A DNA stretch of 64,000 nt, taken from the NCBI RefSeq assembly GCF_000826105.1, contig NZ_CCYK01000006.1, positions 682,001 to 746,000 on the forward strand, read 5' to 3'. Positions 1 through 9,250 of the stretch are shown one piece after another. The stretch's first letter is position 1. Every line of letters starts with the position of its first letter. The position numbers and the translations under genes were made by a program. The notes beneath the pieces were generated by a model. The model worked only from the letters and a program-made list of their open reading frames with translations. It was not told where the DNA came from and searched no databases. The DNA is from Pseudomonas massiliensis. Lineage in GTDB: Bacteria; Pseudomonadota; Gammaproteobacteria; Pseudomonadales; Pseudomonadaceae.

Positions 1-1885
1 CCTGGGTACCCAGTTCGATCACCCGGTTCAGCGGCAACCTGAAGAACCGCAGGTTGCCGTTGGCATTCTTGAGCATGAAGGCGAACAGCCCCTCCCGCCA
101 GCGGGCCATGCCTGGCAAGCGTGACGGAATCACGGTTTCCCGGCTGAGGAAATAGGTAGTCCGCATGGGACCGAAGTCCAGGTCTTCCAGCTGGCAGAGC
201 GCCAGAGCCCCTGGCACGTCCGGCTCATCCATGAATCCATAATGAAGGATCACCCGATAGAAGCCTTCGCCGAACGCTTCGACTTCGACGCGTTCCTGCG
301 CCGGCACCCGGGGCCTGTCTTCGCTCAGCACGGTCAGCAGTACGATCTGCTCATGCAGCACCTGGTTGTGGAGCATGTTGTGCAGCAGCGCATGAGGTAC
401 CGCGTCCTGGCGCGCGGTCAGGAATACAGCAGTGCCCTGCACACGATGGGGCGGCTGGACCCGAATGCTGCCAATGAAGATAGGGAGCGGCAGGCTGCCT
501 TCATCGAGGCGCTCCACCAGCAACTGCTTGCCCCGCTTCCAGGTCGTCATGAGGATGAACAACACGGACCCGGCCAGCACTGGGAAGGCGCCGCCCTGGA
601 AGATCTTCGGCACGTTGGCGGCGAAGAACAGCATGTCCACCAGCAGGAAGCTGCACAGCAGTGGCACGGCGAATATGGCCGGCCACTTCCACAGGCGCAG
701 GATGACGGCCGACACCAGTACGGTCGTGCACAGCATGGTGCCGGTCACAGCCACGCCGTAGGCGGACGCCAGGGCGCTGGACGACTCGAAGCCCAGCACC
801 AGCAGGATAACGCCCACCATCAGAGACCAGTTCACCGCGCTGATGTAGATCTGGCCTTGCTCGCTGCTGGACGTGTGCTGGATATGCATGCGCGGGATAT
901 AGCCCAGCTGTATGGCCTGGTGAGTCAGGGAGAAGGCACCGGAAATCACCGCCTGGGAGGCAATCACCGTCGCCAGGGTGGACAGGCCTACCAGGGGAAT
1001 CAACGCCCAGCTCGGCGCCAGCAGGAAGAAGGGGTTGCGCGCCGCCTCCGGGTTTTCCAGCAACAGCCCGCCCTGGCCGAAGTAGTTAAGCACCAGCGCG
1101 GGCAGGATCAGCGCGAACCAGGCGCGGGCGATGGGCTTGCGACCGAAATGGCCCATGTCGGCGTAGAGCGCCTCGGCGCCGGTCAAGGCCAATACCACCG
1201 CTCCCAGCACGGCGACGCTGATACCCGGATGGCTGATGAAGAAGCGCACCATCCACAGCGGGTTGATCGCCTGCAGCACTTCGGGATGGTGGGAGATCCC
1301 CAAGATGCCAAGCGCGGCAAGGGCCAGGAACCAGCACACCATGATCGGGCCGAACAGCTTGCCGATTCGGGCGGTGCCGTGTTTCTGCAATACGAACAGG
1401 CCGATCAAAATCACCAAGGCAATGGGAATCACCCAGTGCTCTACCCCGTCGAAGGCCAATTCCAGCCCTTCTACCGCCGAAAGTACTGACACGGCCGGGG
1501 TGATCATGCTGTCGCCGTAGAAGAGCGCGGCCCCCACCAGACCGAAGCCCACCATGACCGCGCCGATGCGCGGATAGCCCGCCACCGCGCGCCGGGCCAG
1601 GGACAGCAGGGCCATGGTGCCGCCTTCGCCCTGGTTGTCGGCGCGCAGCACGAACAGGACGTACTTGATCGATACCACCCAGATCAGTGCCCAGAAAATC
1701 AGCGACAGCACGCCCAGGACGCCCTCATGGCTGACGCTGACGCCATAACCGCCCATGAAGACTTCCTTCAAGGTATACAAGGGGCTGGTGCCGATATCCC
1801 CGTAGACCACGCCGACCGCCGCCACGATCAAACTCAGCGGCTTCGCGGCATGCCCGCCTCCAGCCTCATTGCTTGCCTGAACCAT
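1..1885 (-). CDS. kup: Kup-type potassium uptake protein (3' end beyond window)
   Basis: Low-affinity K+ transporter of the KUP/HAK family, a proton-coupled inner-membrane carrier. The N-terminus carries the family signature [11 protein letters not shown] at about residues 29-39, followed by about twelve hydrophobic segments and a soluble C-terminal domain. 628 codons are visible and the frame is still open at base 1. Family members are usually about 630 residues, so only a few C-terminal residues should be missing. The ATG at 1885 is preceded by AGGAGAGG at good spacing. It is divergent from rimO across about 240 bp. The family call is secure; transport direction and regulation are inferred from the family. 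Confidence 0.95.
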   Translation of the reverse strand, partial: MVQASNEAGGGHAAKPLSLIVAAVGVVYGDIGTSPLYTLKEVFMGGYGVSVSHEGVLGVLSLIFWALIWVVSIKYVLFVLRADNQGEGGTMALLSLARRAVAGYPRIGAVMVGFGLVGAALFYGDSMITPAVSVLSAVEGLELAFDGVEHWVIPIALVILIGLFVLQKHGTARIGKLFGPIMVCWFLALAALGILGISHHPEVLQAINPLWMVRFFISHPGISVAVLGAVVLALTGAEALYADMGHFGRKPIARAWFALILPALVLNYFGQGGLLLENPEAARNPFFLLAPSWALIPLVGLSTLATVIASQAVISGAFSLTHQAIQLGYIPRMHIQHTSSSEQGQIYISAVNWSLMVGVILLVLGFESSSALASAYGVAVTGTMLCTTVLVSAVILRLWKWPAIFAVPLLCSFLLVDMLFFAANVPKIFQGGAFPVLAGSVLFILMTTWKRGKQLLVERLDEGSLPLPIFIGSIRVQPPHRVQGTAVFLTARQDAVPHALLHNMLHNQVLHEQIVLLTVLSEDRPRVPAQERVEVEAFGEGFYRVILHYGFMDEPDVPGALALCQLEDLDFGPMRTTYFLSRETVIPSRLPGMARWREGLFAFMLKNANGNLRFFRLPLNRVIELGTQ

Positions 1886-2127
1886 CAACCTCTCCTACTG
1901 CCCTTTGAGCCGGCCTTCTGGCCGTGCGGTAGTTATGACCCTGGCGCGCAGCGTGACTGGTGCCAGCCTGCGCGCGGGGGCGAAGCATAGCGCAGCGCTG
2001 GTCATATTTCCCTGGTTTAGCACTGGCGTTGCCGCGCGCGCATCGCTAGAATTGCGCACTTTTTGATCAGACGCGCTCAGCGCGCACCTGGGCCCGGCCA
2101 CGGCCTTGCCCCACACCGAGGTTAGTC

Positions 2128-3465
2128 ATGTCTACTGTCACTCCGCCCGCCGCCACTCCAAAGGTCGGCTTCGTTTCACTGGGCTGCCCCAAGGCCCTGG
2201 TCGATTCGGAGCGGATCCTGACCCAACTGCGCATGGAAGGCTACGAGGTCGTTCCCACTTACCAGGACGCCGACGTGGTGGTGGTCAACACCTGTGGCTT
2301 TATAGACAGTGCCAAGGCCGAATCGCTCGAAGTGATTGGCGAAGCCATCGCCGAGAATGGCCGCGTGATCGTCACCGGCTGCATGGGCGTGGAGGAAAGC
2401 GCCATCCGTGACGTGCATCCCAGTGTGCTGGCGGTGACAGGGCCGCAGCAATACGAGCAGGTGGTCACCGCGGTGCATGAAGTGGTGCCGCCCCGGCAGG
2501 ACCATAATCCGCTGATCGACCTGGTGCCGCCTCAGGGCATCAAGCTGACTCCACGTCATTATGCGTACCTGAAGATTTCCGAAGGCTGCAACCACAGCTG
2601 CAGCTTCTGCATCATCCCTTCCATGCGCGGCAAGCTGGTCAGCCGGCCCGTGGGTGACGTGCTGGACGAGGCCCAGCGCCTGGTCAAGGCGGGCGTGAAG
2701 GAACTGCTGGTGATCTCCCAGGACACCAGCGCCTATGGCGTGGACGTGAAGTACCGCACCGGGTTCTGGAACGGCCAGCCGGTGAAAACCCGCATGACCG
2801 AGCTGTGCGAAGCCCTTTCGACCCTGGGTGTCTGGGTGCGTCTTCACTATGTATACCCCTACCCTCATGTGGATGAGCTGATCCCCCTGATGGCAGCTGG
2901 CAAGATCCTGCCGTACCTGGACATCCCCTTCCAACACGCCAGCCCCAAGGTGCTCAAGGCCATGAAGCGGCCGGCCTTCGAAGACAAGACCCTGGCCCGC
3001 ATCAAGCAATGGCGAGAGATCTGTCCGGAGCTGGTCATTCGTTCGACCTTCATCGTGGGCTTCCCAGGCGAAACCGAGGAGGATTTCCAGTATCTGCTCG
3101 ACTGGCTCACCGAAGCCCAGCTGGATCGTGTCGGCTGCTTCCAGTATTCGCCGGTCGAGGGCGCACCCGCCAATCTCCTGGCCGAGCCGGTGCCGGACGA
3201 CATCAAGCAGGAGCGCTGGGAGCGCTTCATGGCCCACCAGCAGGCCATCAGCGCCGCGCGCCTGCAAGCCCGCGTGGGCAAGGAAATCGAGGTGTTGATC
3301 GACGAGGTGGACGAAGACGGCGCCATTGGCCGCTGCTTCTATGATGCCCCGGAAATCGACGGCAACGTGTACGTGGACGGCGAACGGCCGCTGCGCCCCG
3401 GTGACAAGGTGCTTTGCCGCATCACCGAAGCCGATGAATACGACCTTTGGGCGACGGCGCTCTAG
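2128..3465 (+). CDS. rimO: Ribosomal protein S12 methylthiotransferase RimO
   Basis: Radical-SAM enzyme that adds a methylthio group to the conserved aspartate of ribosomal protein S12. It has the three parts of the MiaB/RimO family. The N-terminal UPF0004 domain has cluster cysteines C20, C56 and C85. The radical-SAM core has the CxxxCxxC motif at C154, C158 and C161. A TRAM domain lies near the C-terminus. The 445-residue length is typical. The start [12 protein letters not shown] is RimO-like rather than MiaB-like. A possible -10 (TAGAAT) lies at 2047-2052 in the intergenic region shared with kup. It appears to be a single-gene unit. Confidence 0.96.
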   Translation: MSTVTPPAATPKVGFVSLGCPKALVDSERILTQLRMEGYEVVPTYQDADVVVVNTCGFIDSAKAESLEVIGEAIAENGRVIVTGCMGVEESAIRDVHPSVLAVTGPQQYEQVVTAVHEVVPPRQDHNPLIDLVPPQGIKLTPRHYAYLKISEGCNHSCSFCIIPSMRGKLVSRPVGDVLDEAQRLVKAGVKELLVISQDTSAYGVDVKYRTGFWNGQPVKTRMTELCEALSTLGVWVRLHYVYPYPHVDELIPLMAAGKILPYLDIPFQHASPKVLKAMKRPAFEDKTLARIKQWREICPELVIRSTFIVGFPGETEEDFQYLLDWLTEAQLDRVGCFQYSPVEGAPANLLAEPVPDDIKQERWERFMAHQQAISAARLQARVGKEIEVLIDEVDEDGAIGRCFYDAPEIDGNVYVDGERPLRPGDKVLCRITEADEYDLWATAL

Positions 3466-3514
3466 AACGACGCGGGCTATAGTGTTGCTGGCACCTGTCA
3501 AGGAGACACCCAGC

Positions 3515-3997
3515 ATGCCAGCAGCCTTTGCCCCAGCAGCCTTCACCATAGGCACCCCCAGCCGCGCCGAATACCCGGACCTGCTCAGGGTCTGGGAAGC
3601 CTCGGTGCGGGCTACCCATGACTTTCTCCCCGATGCCTACATCGTCGAGCTCAGAGTGATCATGGCCGAGCGCTATCTGGACGCGGTGATGCTGGTCTGC
3701 ATCCGGGACGCCAGGCGCCGGATCGCAGGCTTTGCCGGGGTGGCCGCAGGGCGCGTCGAAATGCTCTTCATTGACCCAGCCCAACGCGGCATAGGGCTGG
3801 GCAAGCGCCTGCTGTGGTACACCGTGGAACACTTCAATGCCCGGGGACTGGATGTGAACGAACAGAATATCCAGGCCCTGGGGTTCTACCTGCATGAAGG
3901 CTTCGAAGTGGTAGGCCGCAGCGACGTGGACGGCATGGGCCAGCCCTATCCGCTTCTCCATCTGCGCCTGGCCATGCGTCCTGCGCGCTCGGCATGA
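3515..3997 (+). CDS. GNAT-family N-acetyltransferase (YjaB-like)
   Basis: A 160-residue GNAT acetyltransferase. The acetyl-CoA binding segment is visible as QRGIGLGKRLL (about residues 90-100), and the C-terminal half has the NxxAxxFYxxxGF pattern typical of the fold (QALGFYLHEGFEVVGRS). The N-terminal WEASVRATHDFL resembles E. coli YjaB-type proteins. I chose the ATG at 3515 because AAGGAGA precedes it; the frame is open further upstream but overlaps rimO and has no better start. The substrate cannot be told from sequence. Confidence 0.85.
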   Translation: MPAAFAPAAFTIGTPSRAEYPDLLRVWEASVRATHDFLPDAYIVELRVIMAERYLDAVMLVCIRDARRRIAGFAGVAAGRVEMLFIDPAQRGIGLGKRLLWYTVEHFNARGLDVNEQNIQALGFYLHEGFEVVGRSDVDGMGQPYPLLHLRLAMRPARSA

Positions 3998-4058
3998 GCA
4001 GCGGCTGGCGACGGCAGGTACACTATGCGCTTTGTTCGCGCTCAAGGCCTGAAGATCC

Positions 4059-4520
4059 ATGATTCACAACGACGTGCTGCGCAGCTTGCGCTACCTGCTC
4101 AACATCGGTGATGGCAAGCTGGTGGACATTATCCAGCTGGGTGGCCTCAACGTGCCTATCGAAGCGGTACGCAGCTATCTCAAGAAAGAAGAGGAAGCCG
4201 GCTTCACCCGCTGCCCGGACGCGGTCATGGGCCATTTTCTCGACGGGCTGGTCATTCACCGCCGCGGGCGAGACGACAGTCGTCCGCCCCAGCCCTTGCA
4301 GTTGCCGGTGACAAACAATGACATTCTGAAGAAGCTGCGCGTGGCCTTCGAACTTCGGGAAGACGACATCCGGGACATCCTGGCCGGCGTCGACTTCCCT
4401 GTCTCGAAACCGGAGCTCAGTGCATTGTTCCGCAAACAGGGCCATAACAACTATCGGCCCTGTGGCGACCAGCTGCTGCGTAACTTCCTCAAAGGCCTGA
4501 CGGCTCGGCTGCGTCCCTGA
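4059..4520 (+). CDS. DUF1456 family protein (YehS-like)
   Basis: A 153-residue protein with two copies of the DUF1456 unit, each of about 65-70 residues. The first begins MIHNDVLRSLRYLLNIGDGKLVDI and the second begins near residue 86 with NNDILKKLRVAFELREDDIRDI. Both copies contain an F/Y-R-P-C or G-F-x-R-C type ending (GFTRCPD, NNYRPCGDQ). E. coli YehS is the best-known relative and its function is not established. The stop codon is one base from the trmO start, so the two genes are probably translated together. Confidence 0.85.
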   Translation: MIHNDVLRSLRYLLNIGDGKLVDIIQLGGLNVPIEAVRSYLKKEEEAGFTRCPDAVMGHFLDGLVIHRRGRDDSRPPQPLQLPVTNNDILKKLRVAFELREDDIRDILAGVDFPVSKPELSALFRKQGHNNYRPCGDQLLRNFLKGLTARLRP

Positions 4521-4521
4521 C

Positions 4522-5217
4522 ATGGCTTATAGCGTCGTTCCGGTCGGCCATGTACGGTCGTGCTTCAAGGAAAAATTCGCCATTCCGCGCCAGCCCGCCC
4601 TGGCCCCGGCCGCCCGCGGCTGCCTGGAGTTGTCGCCGCCCTTCGACCGTGCCGAAGCCGTGCAAGGGCTTGAAGGGGTCAGCCATGTCTGGTTGCTGTT
4701 CATTTTCCATCAGGCTCTGGACACCGAGCCACGGTTGAAAGTGCGCCCGCCCAGGCTGGGGGGGAACCGCAGCATCGGCGTTTTCGCCAGCCGCGCTACC
4801 CACCGCCCCAACGGGATCGGTCAGTCGGTGGTAAGGCTGGACCGCATCGAGCCCGGCAAGCTATGGCTATCAGGCCTTGACCTGCTCGACGGTACGCCGG
4901 TGCTCGACATCAAGCCTTATGTTCCCTACGCGGACCAGGTTCCCGGAGCGACCAACGCCATTGCCGAGGCGCCGCCAGCCCTGCTGCCGGTAGACTGGGC
5001 CAGCGCAGCGCTGGCAGAGGCGCGGTCACACGCCCTTCGCCTTGACGAGCCCCTGGTGGCGCTGATCGAGCAATGCCTGGGGCAGGACCCGCGCCCTGCT
5101 TATCAGGTACCCAGCCCCGAGCGCACCTACGGCGTGAAGCTCTGGGATGTCGAGGTGCGCTGGCATTACCCCACCCCGGCAAGCATCCGCGTGCTGGAGG
5201 TGTTCGTCCAGGCATGA
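4522..5217 (+). CDS. trmO: tRNA (N6-threonylcarbamoyladenosine(37)-N6)-methyltransferase TrmO
   Basis: SAM-dependent enzyme that methylates t6A37 in a subset of tRNAs to give m6t6A. The N-terminal TsaA/UPF0066 beta-barrel is recognisable from VGHVRSCFKEKFAIPRQPAL, the GVSHVWLLFIFH segment, and the FASRATHRPNGIGQSVVRL block with LDGTPVLDIKPYVPYAD. Length (231 residues) matches the family. It starts one base after the DUF1456 stop. TcdA, encoded at the other end of the window, also modifies t6A. Confidence 0.93.
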   Translation: MAYSVVPVGHVRSCFKEKFAIPRQPALAPAARGCLELSPPFDRAEAVQGLEGVSHVWLLFIFHQALDTEPRLKVRPPRLGGNRSIGVFASRATHRPNGIGQSVVRLDRIEPGKLWLSGLDLLDGTPVLDIKPYVPYADQVPGATNAIAEAPPALLPVDWASAALAEARSHALRLDEPLVALIEQCLGQDPRPAYQVPSPERTYGVKLWDVEVRWHYPTPASIRVLEVFVQA

Positions 5218-5219
5218 AA

Positions 5220-5248
5220 AAGCCGCCCGGCATGACGCGGGGCGGCTT
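5220..5248. terminator. Terminator between convergent trmO and fpr
   Basis: A 9-bp perfect stem, AAGCCGCCC with GGGCGGCTT, is separated by 11 nt. On the minus strand it is followed by a TTTTTCAT tail, so it should terminate fpr efficiently. On the plus strand the tail is poor, but the hairpin follows directly on the trmO stop and may work for both genes. Confidence 0.8.
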
Positions 5249-5264
5249 CATGAGCCAGCGCCGA

Positions 5265-6044
5265 TTATTTCTCGACGAAGGCCCGCTCGATCAGGTAATC
5301 ACCCGGCTCGCGCATGCGCGGCGACACCTGCAGGCCGAAGCTGTCCAGCACGGCACTGGTTTCATCCAGCATGCTTGGGCTGCCGCAGATCATGGCGCGG
5401 TCATCCTGCGGGTTGATCGGCGGCAGGCCGATATCCGCGAACAGCTTGCCGCTGCGCATCAGGTCGGTGAGGCGCCCCTGGTTGCGGAAGGGCTCGCGGG
5501 TCACGGTGGGGTAGTAGATCAGCTTGTCGCGCACGCCTTCGCCGAAGAACTCGTTCTGCGGCAGGTGCTCGGTGATGAACTCATGGTAGGCGACTTCATT
5601 GGTGTAGCGCACGCCATGTACCAGAATGACCTTCTCGAAACGCTCGTAGGTTTCCGGATCCTGGATAACGCTCATGAAGGGCGCCAGGCCAGTCCCGGTA
5701 CTGAGCAGATACAGGTGCTTGCCCGGCTTGAGGTCGTCGAGCACCAGCGTGCCGGTGGGCTTCTTGCTGATGATGATCTCGTCGCCTTCCTTCAGGTGCT
5801 GCAACTGCGAGGTGAGCGGGCCGTCCGGCACCTTGATGCTGAAGAACTCCAGATGCTCCTCCCAGTTCGGGCTGGCGATGGAGTAGGCACGCATCAGAGG
5901 ACGACCGTTGGGCTGCTGCAGGCCGATCATCACGAACTGCCCGTTTTCGAAACGCAGGCCCGGGTCGCGGGTGCACTTGAAACTGAACAGGGTATCGTTC
6001 CAGTGATGAACACTGAGCACGCGCTCGTGGTTGAAGTTGCTCAT
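5265..6044 (-). CDS. fpr: Ferredoxin--NADP+ reductase
   Basis: FAD enzyme moving electrons between NADPH and ferredoxin or flavodoxin in the cytoplasm. The 259-residue protein has the FAD-binding RAYSIASPNW (RxYS motif) and the NADP-binding YLLSTGTGLAPFMS, and ends in VEK as bacterial subclass I Fpr enzymes do. I placed the start at the ATG at 6044 (MSNFNHERVLSVHH), preceded by AGGAG. The frame continues 37 codons upstream into the promoter region, but that extension has no family similarity. It is divergent from the LysR gene finR, the known activator of fpr under oxidative stress in Pseudomonas. Confidence 0.95.
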   Translation of the reverse strand: MSNFNHERVLSVHHWNDTLFSFKCTRDPGLRFENGQFVMIGLQQPNGRPLMRAYSIASPNWEEHLEFFSIKVPDGPLTSQLQHLKEGDEIIISKKPTGTLVLDDLKPGKHLYLLSTGTGLAPFMSVIQDPETYERFEKVILVHGVRYTNEVAYHEFITEHLPQNEFFGEGVRDKLIYYPTVTREPFRNQGRLTDLMRSGKLFADIGLPPINPQDDRAMICGSPSMLDETSAVLDSFGLQVSPRMREPGDYLIERAFVEK

Positions 6045-6131
6045 TGAAAGAAAGGCTCCTGAAAACTCGGTACCCTGGCTGGCAGGCGCCGACGACGCGG
6101 CATGATTGCGCCGTATTCTAGATCGCGCCAC

Positions 6132-6180
6132 AATATCTGTTAAATGAATTATCAAGATATACCTAATCGGTTATATAGAT
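6132..6180. promoter_or_regulatory. fpr-finR divergent control region with AT-rich inverted repeats
   Basis: The 136 bp between fpr and finR become AT-rich next to finR. ATATCT at 6133-6138 is the inverse complement of AGATAT at 6155-6160, and ATATACC/GGTTATAT at 6157-6176 form an overlapping imperfect dyad. LysR-type regulators bind such interrupted dyads in the divergent intergenic region. That FinR binds here is inference. Confidence 0.5.
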
Positions 6181-7107
6181 ATGCGATTCACCTTGCGTCA
6201 GCTTCAGGTTTTCGTAGCGGTGGCCCAGCAGGAAAGCGTCTCCCGCGCAGCGTCCCTGCTGGCACTGTCCCAGTCTGCTGCCAGTACCTCCATCACCGAG
6301 CTGGAGCGGCAGTCCAGTTGCCAGTTGTTCGATCGTGCGGGCAAGCGTCTGAGCCTGAACGCCTTGGGGCATCAGTTGCTTCCCAAGGCCGTTGCCTTGC
6401 TGGACCAGGCAAAGGAGATCGAAGACCTGCTCAATGGCAAATCCGGCTTCGGCTCCCTGGCCGTGGGCGCGACCCTGACCATCGGCAACTACCTGGCGAC
6501 CCTGCTGATCGGCAGCTTCATGCAACGGCATCCGGAAAGCCAGGTGAAGCTCCACGTCCATAACACCGCGCATATCGTGCAGCAGGTGGCTCAGCACGAA
6601 CTGGACCTGGGGCTGATCGAGGGCGACTGTCACCACGGCGACATCGCTGTTCAACCTTGGGTGGAAGACGAACTGGCGGTGTTTTGTTCTCCTTCCCACC
6701 CGCTGGCCAGCAAAGGCCAGGCAAGTCTCGAGGAGCTGGTCAACGAAGCCTGGATATTGCGCGAGCAGGGCTCTGGCACGCGCCTGACCTTCGACCAGGC
6801 CATGCGTCATCATCGTTCGATGCTCAATGTGCGCCTGGAACTGGAGCATACCGAGGCGATCAAGCGCGCGGTGGAGTCCGGCCTCGGTATTGGCTGCGTA
6901 TCGCGCCTGGCCCTGCGCGACGCGGTACGCCGCGGCAGCCTGGTCTACATCGCCACGCCGGAGCTTGACCTGGCGCGCCAGTTCTTCTTCATCTGGCACA
7001 AGCAGAAATACCAGACCTGCGCCATGCGGGAGTTCCTCGAATTGTGCCGCACCTTTACCGCCGGGGTTCGGCGCAGCGATGAGATCGTGCTGCAGCCCGT
7101 GGCGTGA
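6181..7107 (+). CDS. finR: LysR-type regulator FinR (activator of fpr)
   Basis: A 308-residue LysR-type transcription factor. The winged helix-turn-helix is at residues 1-60 (MRFTLRQLQVFVAVAQ, SQSAASTSITELE), followed by a periplasmic-binding-like effector domain. In P. putida and P. aeruginosa the LysR gene divergent from fpr is finR, which activates fpr in response to superoxide stress and sulfur availability. The name rests on this gene context. The start codon has no strong Shine-Dalgarno sequence. The gene converges on dgkA with a 6-bp gap. Confidence 0.88.
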   Translation: MRFTLRQLQVFVAVAQQESVSRAASLLALSQSAASTSITELERQSSCQLFDRAGKRLSLNALGHQLLPKAVALLDQAKEIEDLLNGKSGFGSLAVGATLTIGNYLATLLIGSFMQRHPESQVKLHVHNTAHIVQQVAQHELDLGLIEGDCHHGDIAVQPWVEDELAVFCSPSHPLASKGQASLEELVNEAWILREQGSGTRLTFDQAMRHHRSMLNVRLELEHTEAIKRAVESGLGIGCVSRLALRDAVRRGSLVYIATPELDLARQFFFIWHKQKYQTCAMREFLELCRTFTAGVRRSDEIVLQPVA

Positions 7108-7113
7108 ACCGGG

Positions 7114-7476
7114 TCAAAGCAGCACGATGGCCCAGACGACGGCGATCATGCTCAGAGCGATCAATTGCGCGGCGCTGCCCATGTCCTTGGCGTTCTTGGA
7201 CAATGGGTGACGCTCCAGGGAAATGCGATCGACCGTGGCCTCGATGGCGGAATTGATCAACTCGACGATCAACGCCAGCAGGCATGCCATTACCAATACC
7301 GCGTGCTCTACCCGGCTGACATGCAGGAAAAAGCTCAGTGGAATGAGCAGCACATTGAGTAGTACCAGCTGGCGGAACGCGGCTTCGCCGGTAAAGGCGG
7401 CGCGCAGCCCGTCCAGGGAATAGCCCGCGGCATTGAAGATACGCTTGAGGCCACGCTGGCCTTTGAAAGGGGACAT
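7114..7476 (-). CDS. dgkA: Diacylglycerol kinase DgkA
   Basis: Small trimeric inner-membrane kinase that phosphorylates diacylglycerol to phosphatidic acid, recycling lipid from envelope glycan synthesis. The 120-residue product has the family signature ELINSAIEATVDR with the catalytic glutamate, flanked by three hydrophobic segments (about residues 35-52, 56-75 and 100-120). I start at MSPFKGQRG (7476), the usual Pseudomonas N-terminus, rather than ten codons upstream. It lies downstream of erdR on the same strand, an arrangement I recall from other pseudomonads. Confidence 0.93.
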   Translation of the reverse strand: MSPFKGQRGLKRIFNAAGYSLDGLRAAFTGEAAFRQLVLLNVLLIPLSFFLHVSRVEHAVLVMACLLALIVELINSAIEATVDRISLERHPLSKNAKDMGSAAQLIALSMIAVVWAIVLL

Positions 7477-7543
7477 GGGTCGGGCCCTGGAATTTTGGTG
7501 CTGCACCTTACCTGATCGCCTCGCCGGTTGCAGCTGTCCTTCC

Positions 7544-8194
7544 TTAAACGCTGACAGTGGCCAGCTGTTGCAGCAACAGCGCTGCCTGAGTACGGGTGCG
7601 CACGCCCAGCTTGCGAAAAATGGCGGTAACGTGAGCCTTGATCGTGGCTTCGGAAACGTTCAGCTCGAAGGCGATCTGCTTGTTCAGAAGGCCCTCGCAT
7701 ACCATGGTCAATACGCGAAACTGCTGTGGCGTCAGGCTGGCCAGCCCCTCGCCGGCCGCCCGCGCCTGCGGCGTCACTTCCACCACCTCGAAGGCTTGTG
7801 GCGGCCACCAGTCATCCCCCTCCAACACCGCCTGCACTGCGGCCTGGATGGCTTCCAGCGGGCTGGATTTGGGAATGAAGCCGCTGGCGCCGAACTCCCG
7901 TGCCTTCACTACCACGGTTGCGTCGTCCTGGGCGGAAATCATCACCACCGGTACCTGTGGATATTGCCCACGTAGCAGCACTAGCCCGGAAAGGCCATAG
8001 GCACCGGGCATGTTCAGGTCCAGCAACACCAGGTCCCAGTCGCACTTGTCTGCCAATCGCGCCTCCAATTGGGCAATGCTATCGGCCTCACGCACGCTGA
8101 CCTCTTCGCCGAAGGCCAGGGTCAAGGCCTGGCTCAACGCGCTGCGAAACAGCGGGTGATCATCAGCGATCAGGATATGGTGGTGGCTGGCCAT
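7544..8194 (-). CDS. erdR: LuxR-family response regulator ErdR
   Basis: A 216-residue response regulator. The N-terminal receiver domain begins MASHHHILIADDHPLFRSAL, with phospho-acceptor aspartate in LVLLDLNMPG and a conserved lysine in FIPKSS. The C-terminal LuxR-type helix-turn-helix is LTPQQFRVLTMVCEGLLNKQIAFELNVSEATIKAHVTAI in outline. The position beside dgkA matches ErdR (also called CrbR), which controls ethanol oxidation and acetate use (acsA) with the hybrid kinase MxtR/CrbS encoded elsewhere. No kinase gene is adjacent. I chose the ATG at 8194 because the receiver domain begins there. Confidence 0.87.
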   Translation of the reverse strand: MASHHHILIADDHPLFRSALSQALTLAFGEEVSVREADSIAQLEARLADKCDWDLVLLDLNMPGAYGLSGLVLLRGQYPQVPVVMISAQDDATVVVKAREFGASGFIPKSSPLEAIQAAVQAVLEGDDWWPPQAFEVVEVTPQARAAGEGLASLTPQQFRVLTMVCEGLLNKQIAFELNVSEATIKAHVTAIFRKLGVRTRTQAALLLQQLATVSV

Positions 8195-8359
8195 CGGAGG
8201 CGTCCTGTATGAACGGGCAAGGGCGGCCCGGAGGCCGTCAGCGGCGTGACATTTCGCCGCGGCTGAACCGGGGCCAAGCATGCCGAGGCCAGCCGGGGTG
8301 GTCAAGTTGCCTGCATTGGGGCACAGTCCGCGCTCCGGATATTGCCAAGGACGAATACG

Positions 8360-9250
8360 ATGCAAGCCAATGCCCTGCGGGCCGACCTTCTCATGCTACT
8401 GACCGCCCTGATCTGGGGCTCGGGTTTCGTGGCACAGACCGCTGGCATGGAACATATTGGCCCATTCCTCTATTCAGGGCTGCGCTTTGCCCTCGGCGCG
8501 CTCTGCCTGCTGCCCTTGTTGTGCTGGTCGCTGCGCCAACGGCCGAACCCGGCCCCGGCGTCCAGTGGTCACTGGAGGGCAGGCACCGCCATGGGCCTGG
8601 CCCTGGCCGTGGGCATCAACCTGCAGCAATTCGGCCTGCAGTTCACCACCGTGACCAACGCCGGGTTCATCACTGGCCTCTACGTCATAGTCGTTCCCGT
8701 GGTCGGCCTGTTCCTGGGTCATCGCACCGGCGCCGGTACCTGGCTAGGAGCAGCCATGGCCGTGGTGGGGATGTACCTGCTCAGTGTCAATGAACACTTC
8801 CAGGTCGCCCCCGGGGACTGGCTGCAACTGGCGGGCGCGTTCGTCTGGGCCGGTCATGTGCTGCTGGTAGGCCAATTCGCCCGACACCATAACGTGGTCC
8901 AACTGGCTTGCATTCAGTTCCTGGTCTGCGCGCTGTTCAGCCTGGCCCTGGCGCTGGCCTTCGAACCTCTTGCCGCGGACGCTATCCTGGCCGCCCTGCC
9001 AGCCGTGGCGTACGGCGGCATGGTGGCCGCGGCGCTTGGGTACACCTTGCAAGTGGTCGCCCAGCGCCATGCCATCGCATCCCATGCGGCCATCATCTTT
9101 TCCCTCGAAGCCGTCTTCGCGGCCATGGCTGCCACCCTCCTGCTCGGTGAGGTGCTGACGCCGCGCGGTTACCTGGGATGCGCCGTGATGCTGGCGGGGA
9201 TGCTCACTGCCCAGTTGTGGCCCTCCCGCGCCCGCGCCGCTATCGCCTGA
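8360..9250 (+). CDS. DMT-superfamily transporter (EamA domains)
   Basis: A 296-residue inner-membrane protein with about ten hydrophobic helices arranged as two EamA repeats. The first begins LLMLLTALIWGSGFVAQTAGM and the second near WLQLAGAFVWAGHVLLVG. This is the drug/metabolite transporter architecture. The ATG at 8360 has AAGGA upstream. The TGA stop at 9248-9250 abuts the stop of the convergent DTW gene with no base between. The substrate is unknown. Confidence 0.88.
   Translation: MQANALRADLLMLLTALIWGSGFVAQTAGMEHIGPFLYSGLRFALGALCLLPLLCWSLRQRPNPAPASSGHWRAGTAMGLALAVGINLQQFGLQFTTVTNAGFITGLYVIVVPVVGLFLGHRTGAGTWLGAAMAVVGMYLLSVNEHFQVAPGDWLQLAGAFVWAGHVLLVGQFARHHNVVQLACIQFLVCALFSLALALAFEPLAADAILAALPAVAYGGMVAAALGYTLQVVAQRHAIASHAAIIFSLEAVFAAMAATLLLGEVLTPRGYLGCAVMLAGMLTAQLWPSRARAAIA

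Noticed and set aside
242..1489. Long plus-strand open frame opposite kup
   Set aside because: It is antisense to a clear Kup transporter, its composition is rich in His, Gln, Arg and Gly as expected of GC-rich shadow frames, and it has no recognisable domain.
2176..3555. 459-codon minus-strand open frame opposite rimO
   Set aside because: rimO on the plus strand has all cluster cysteines and full length; the antisense frame has shadow composition only.
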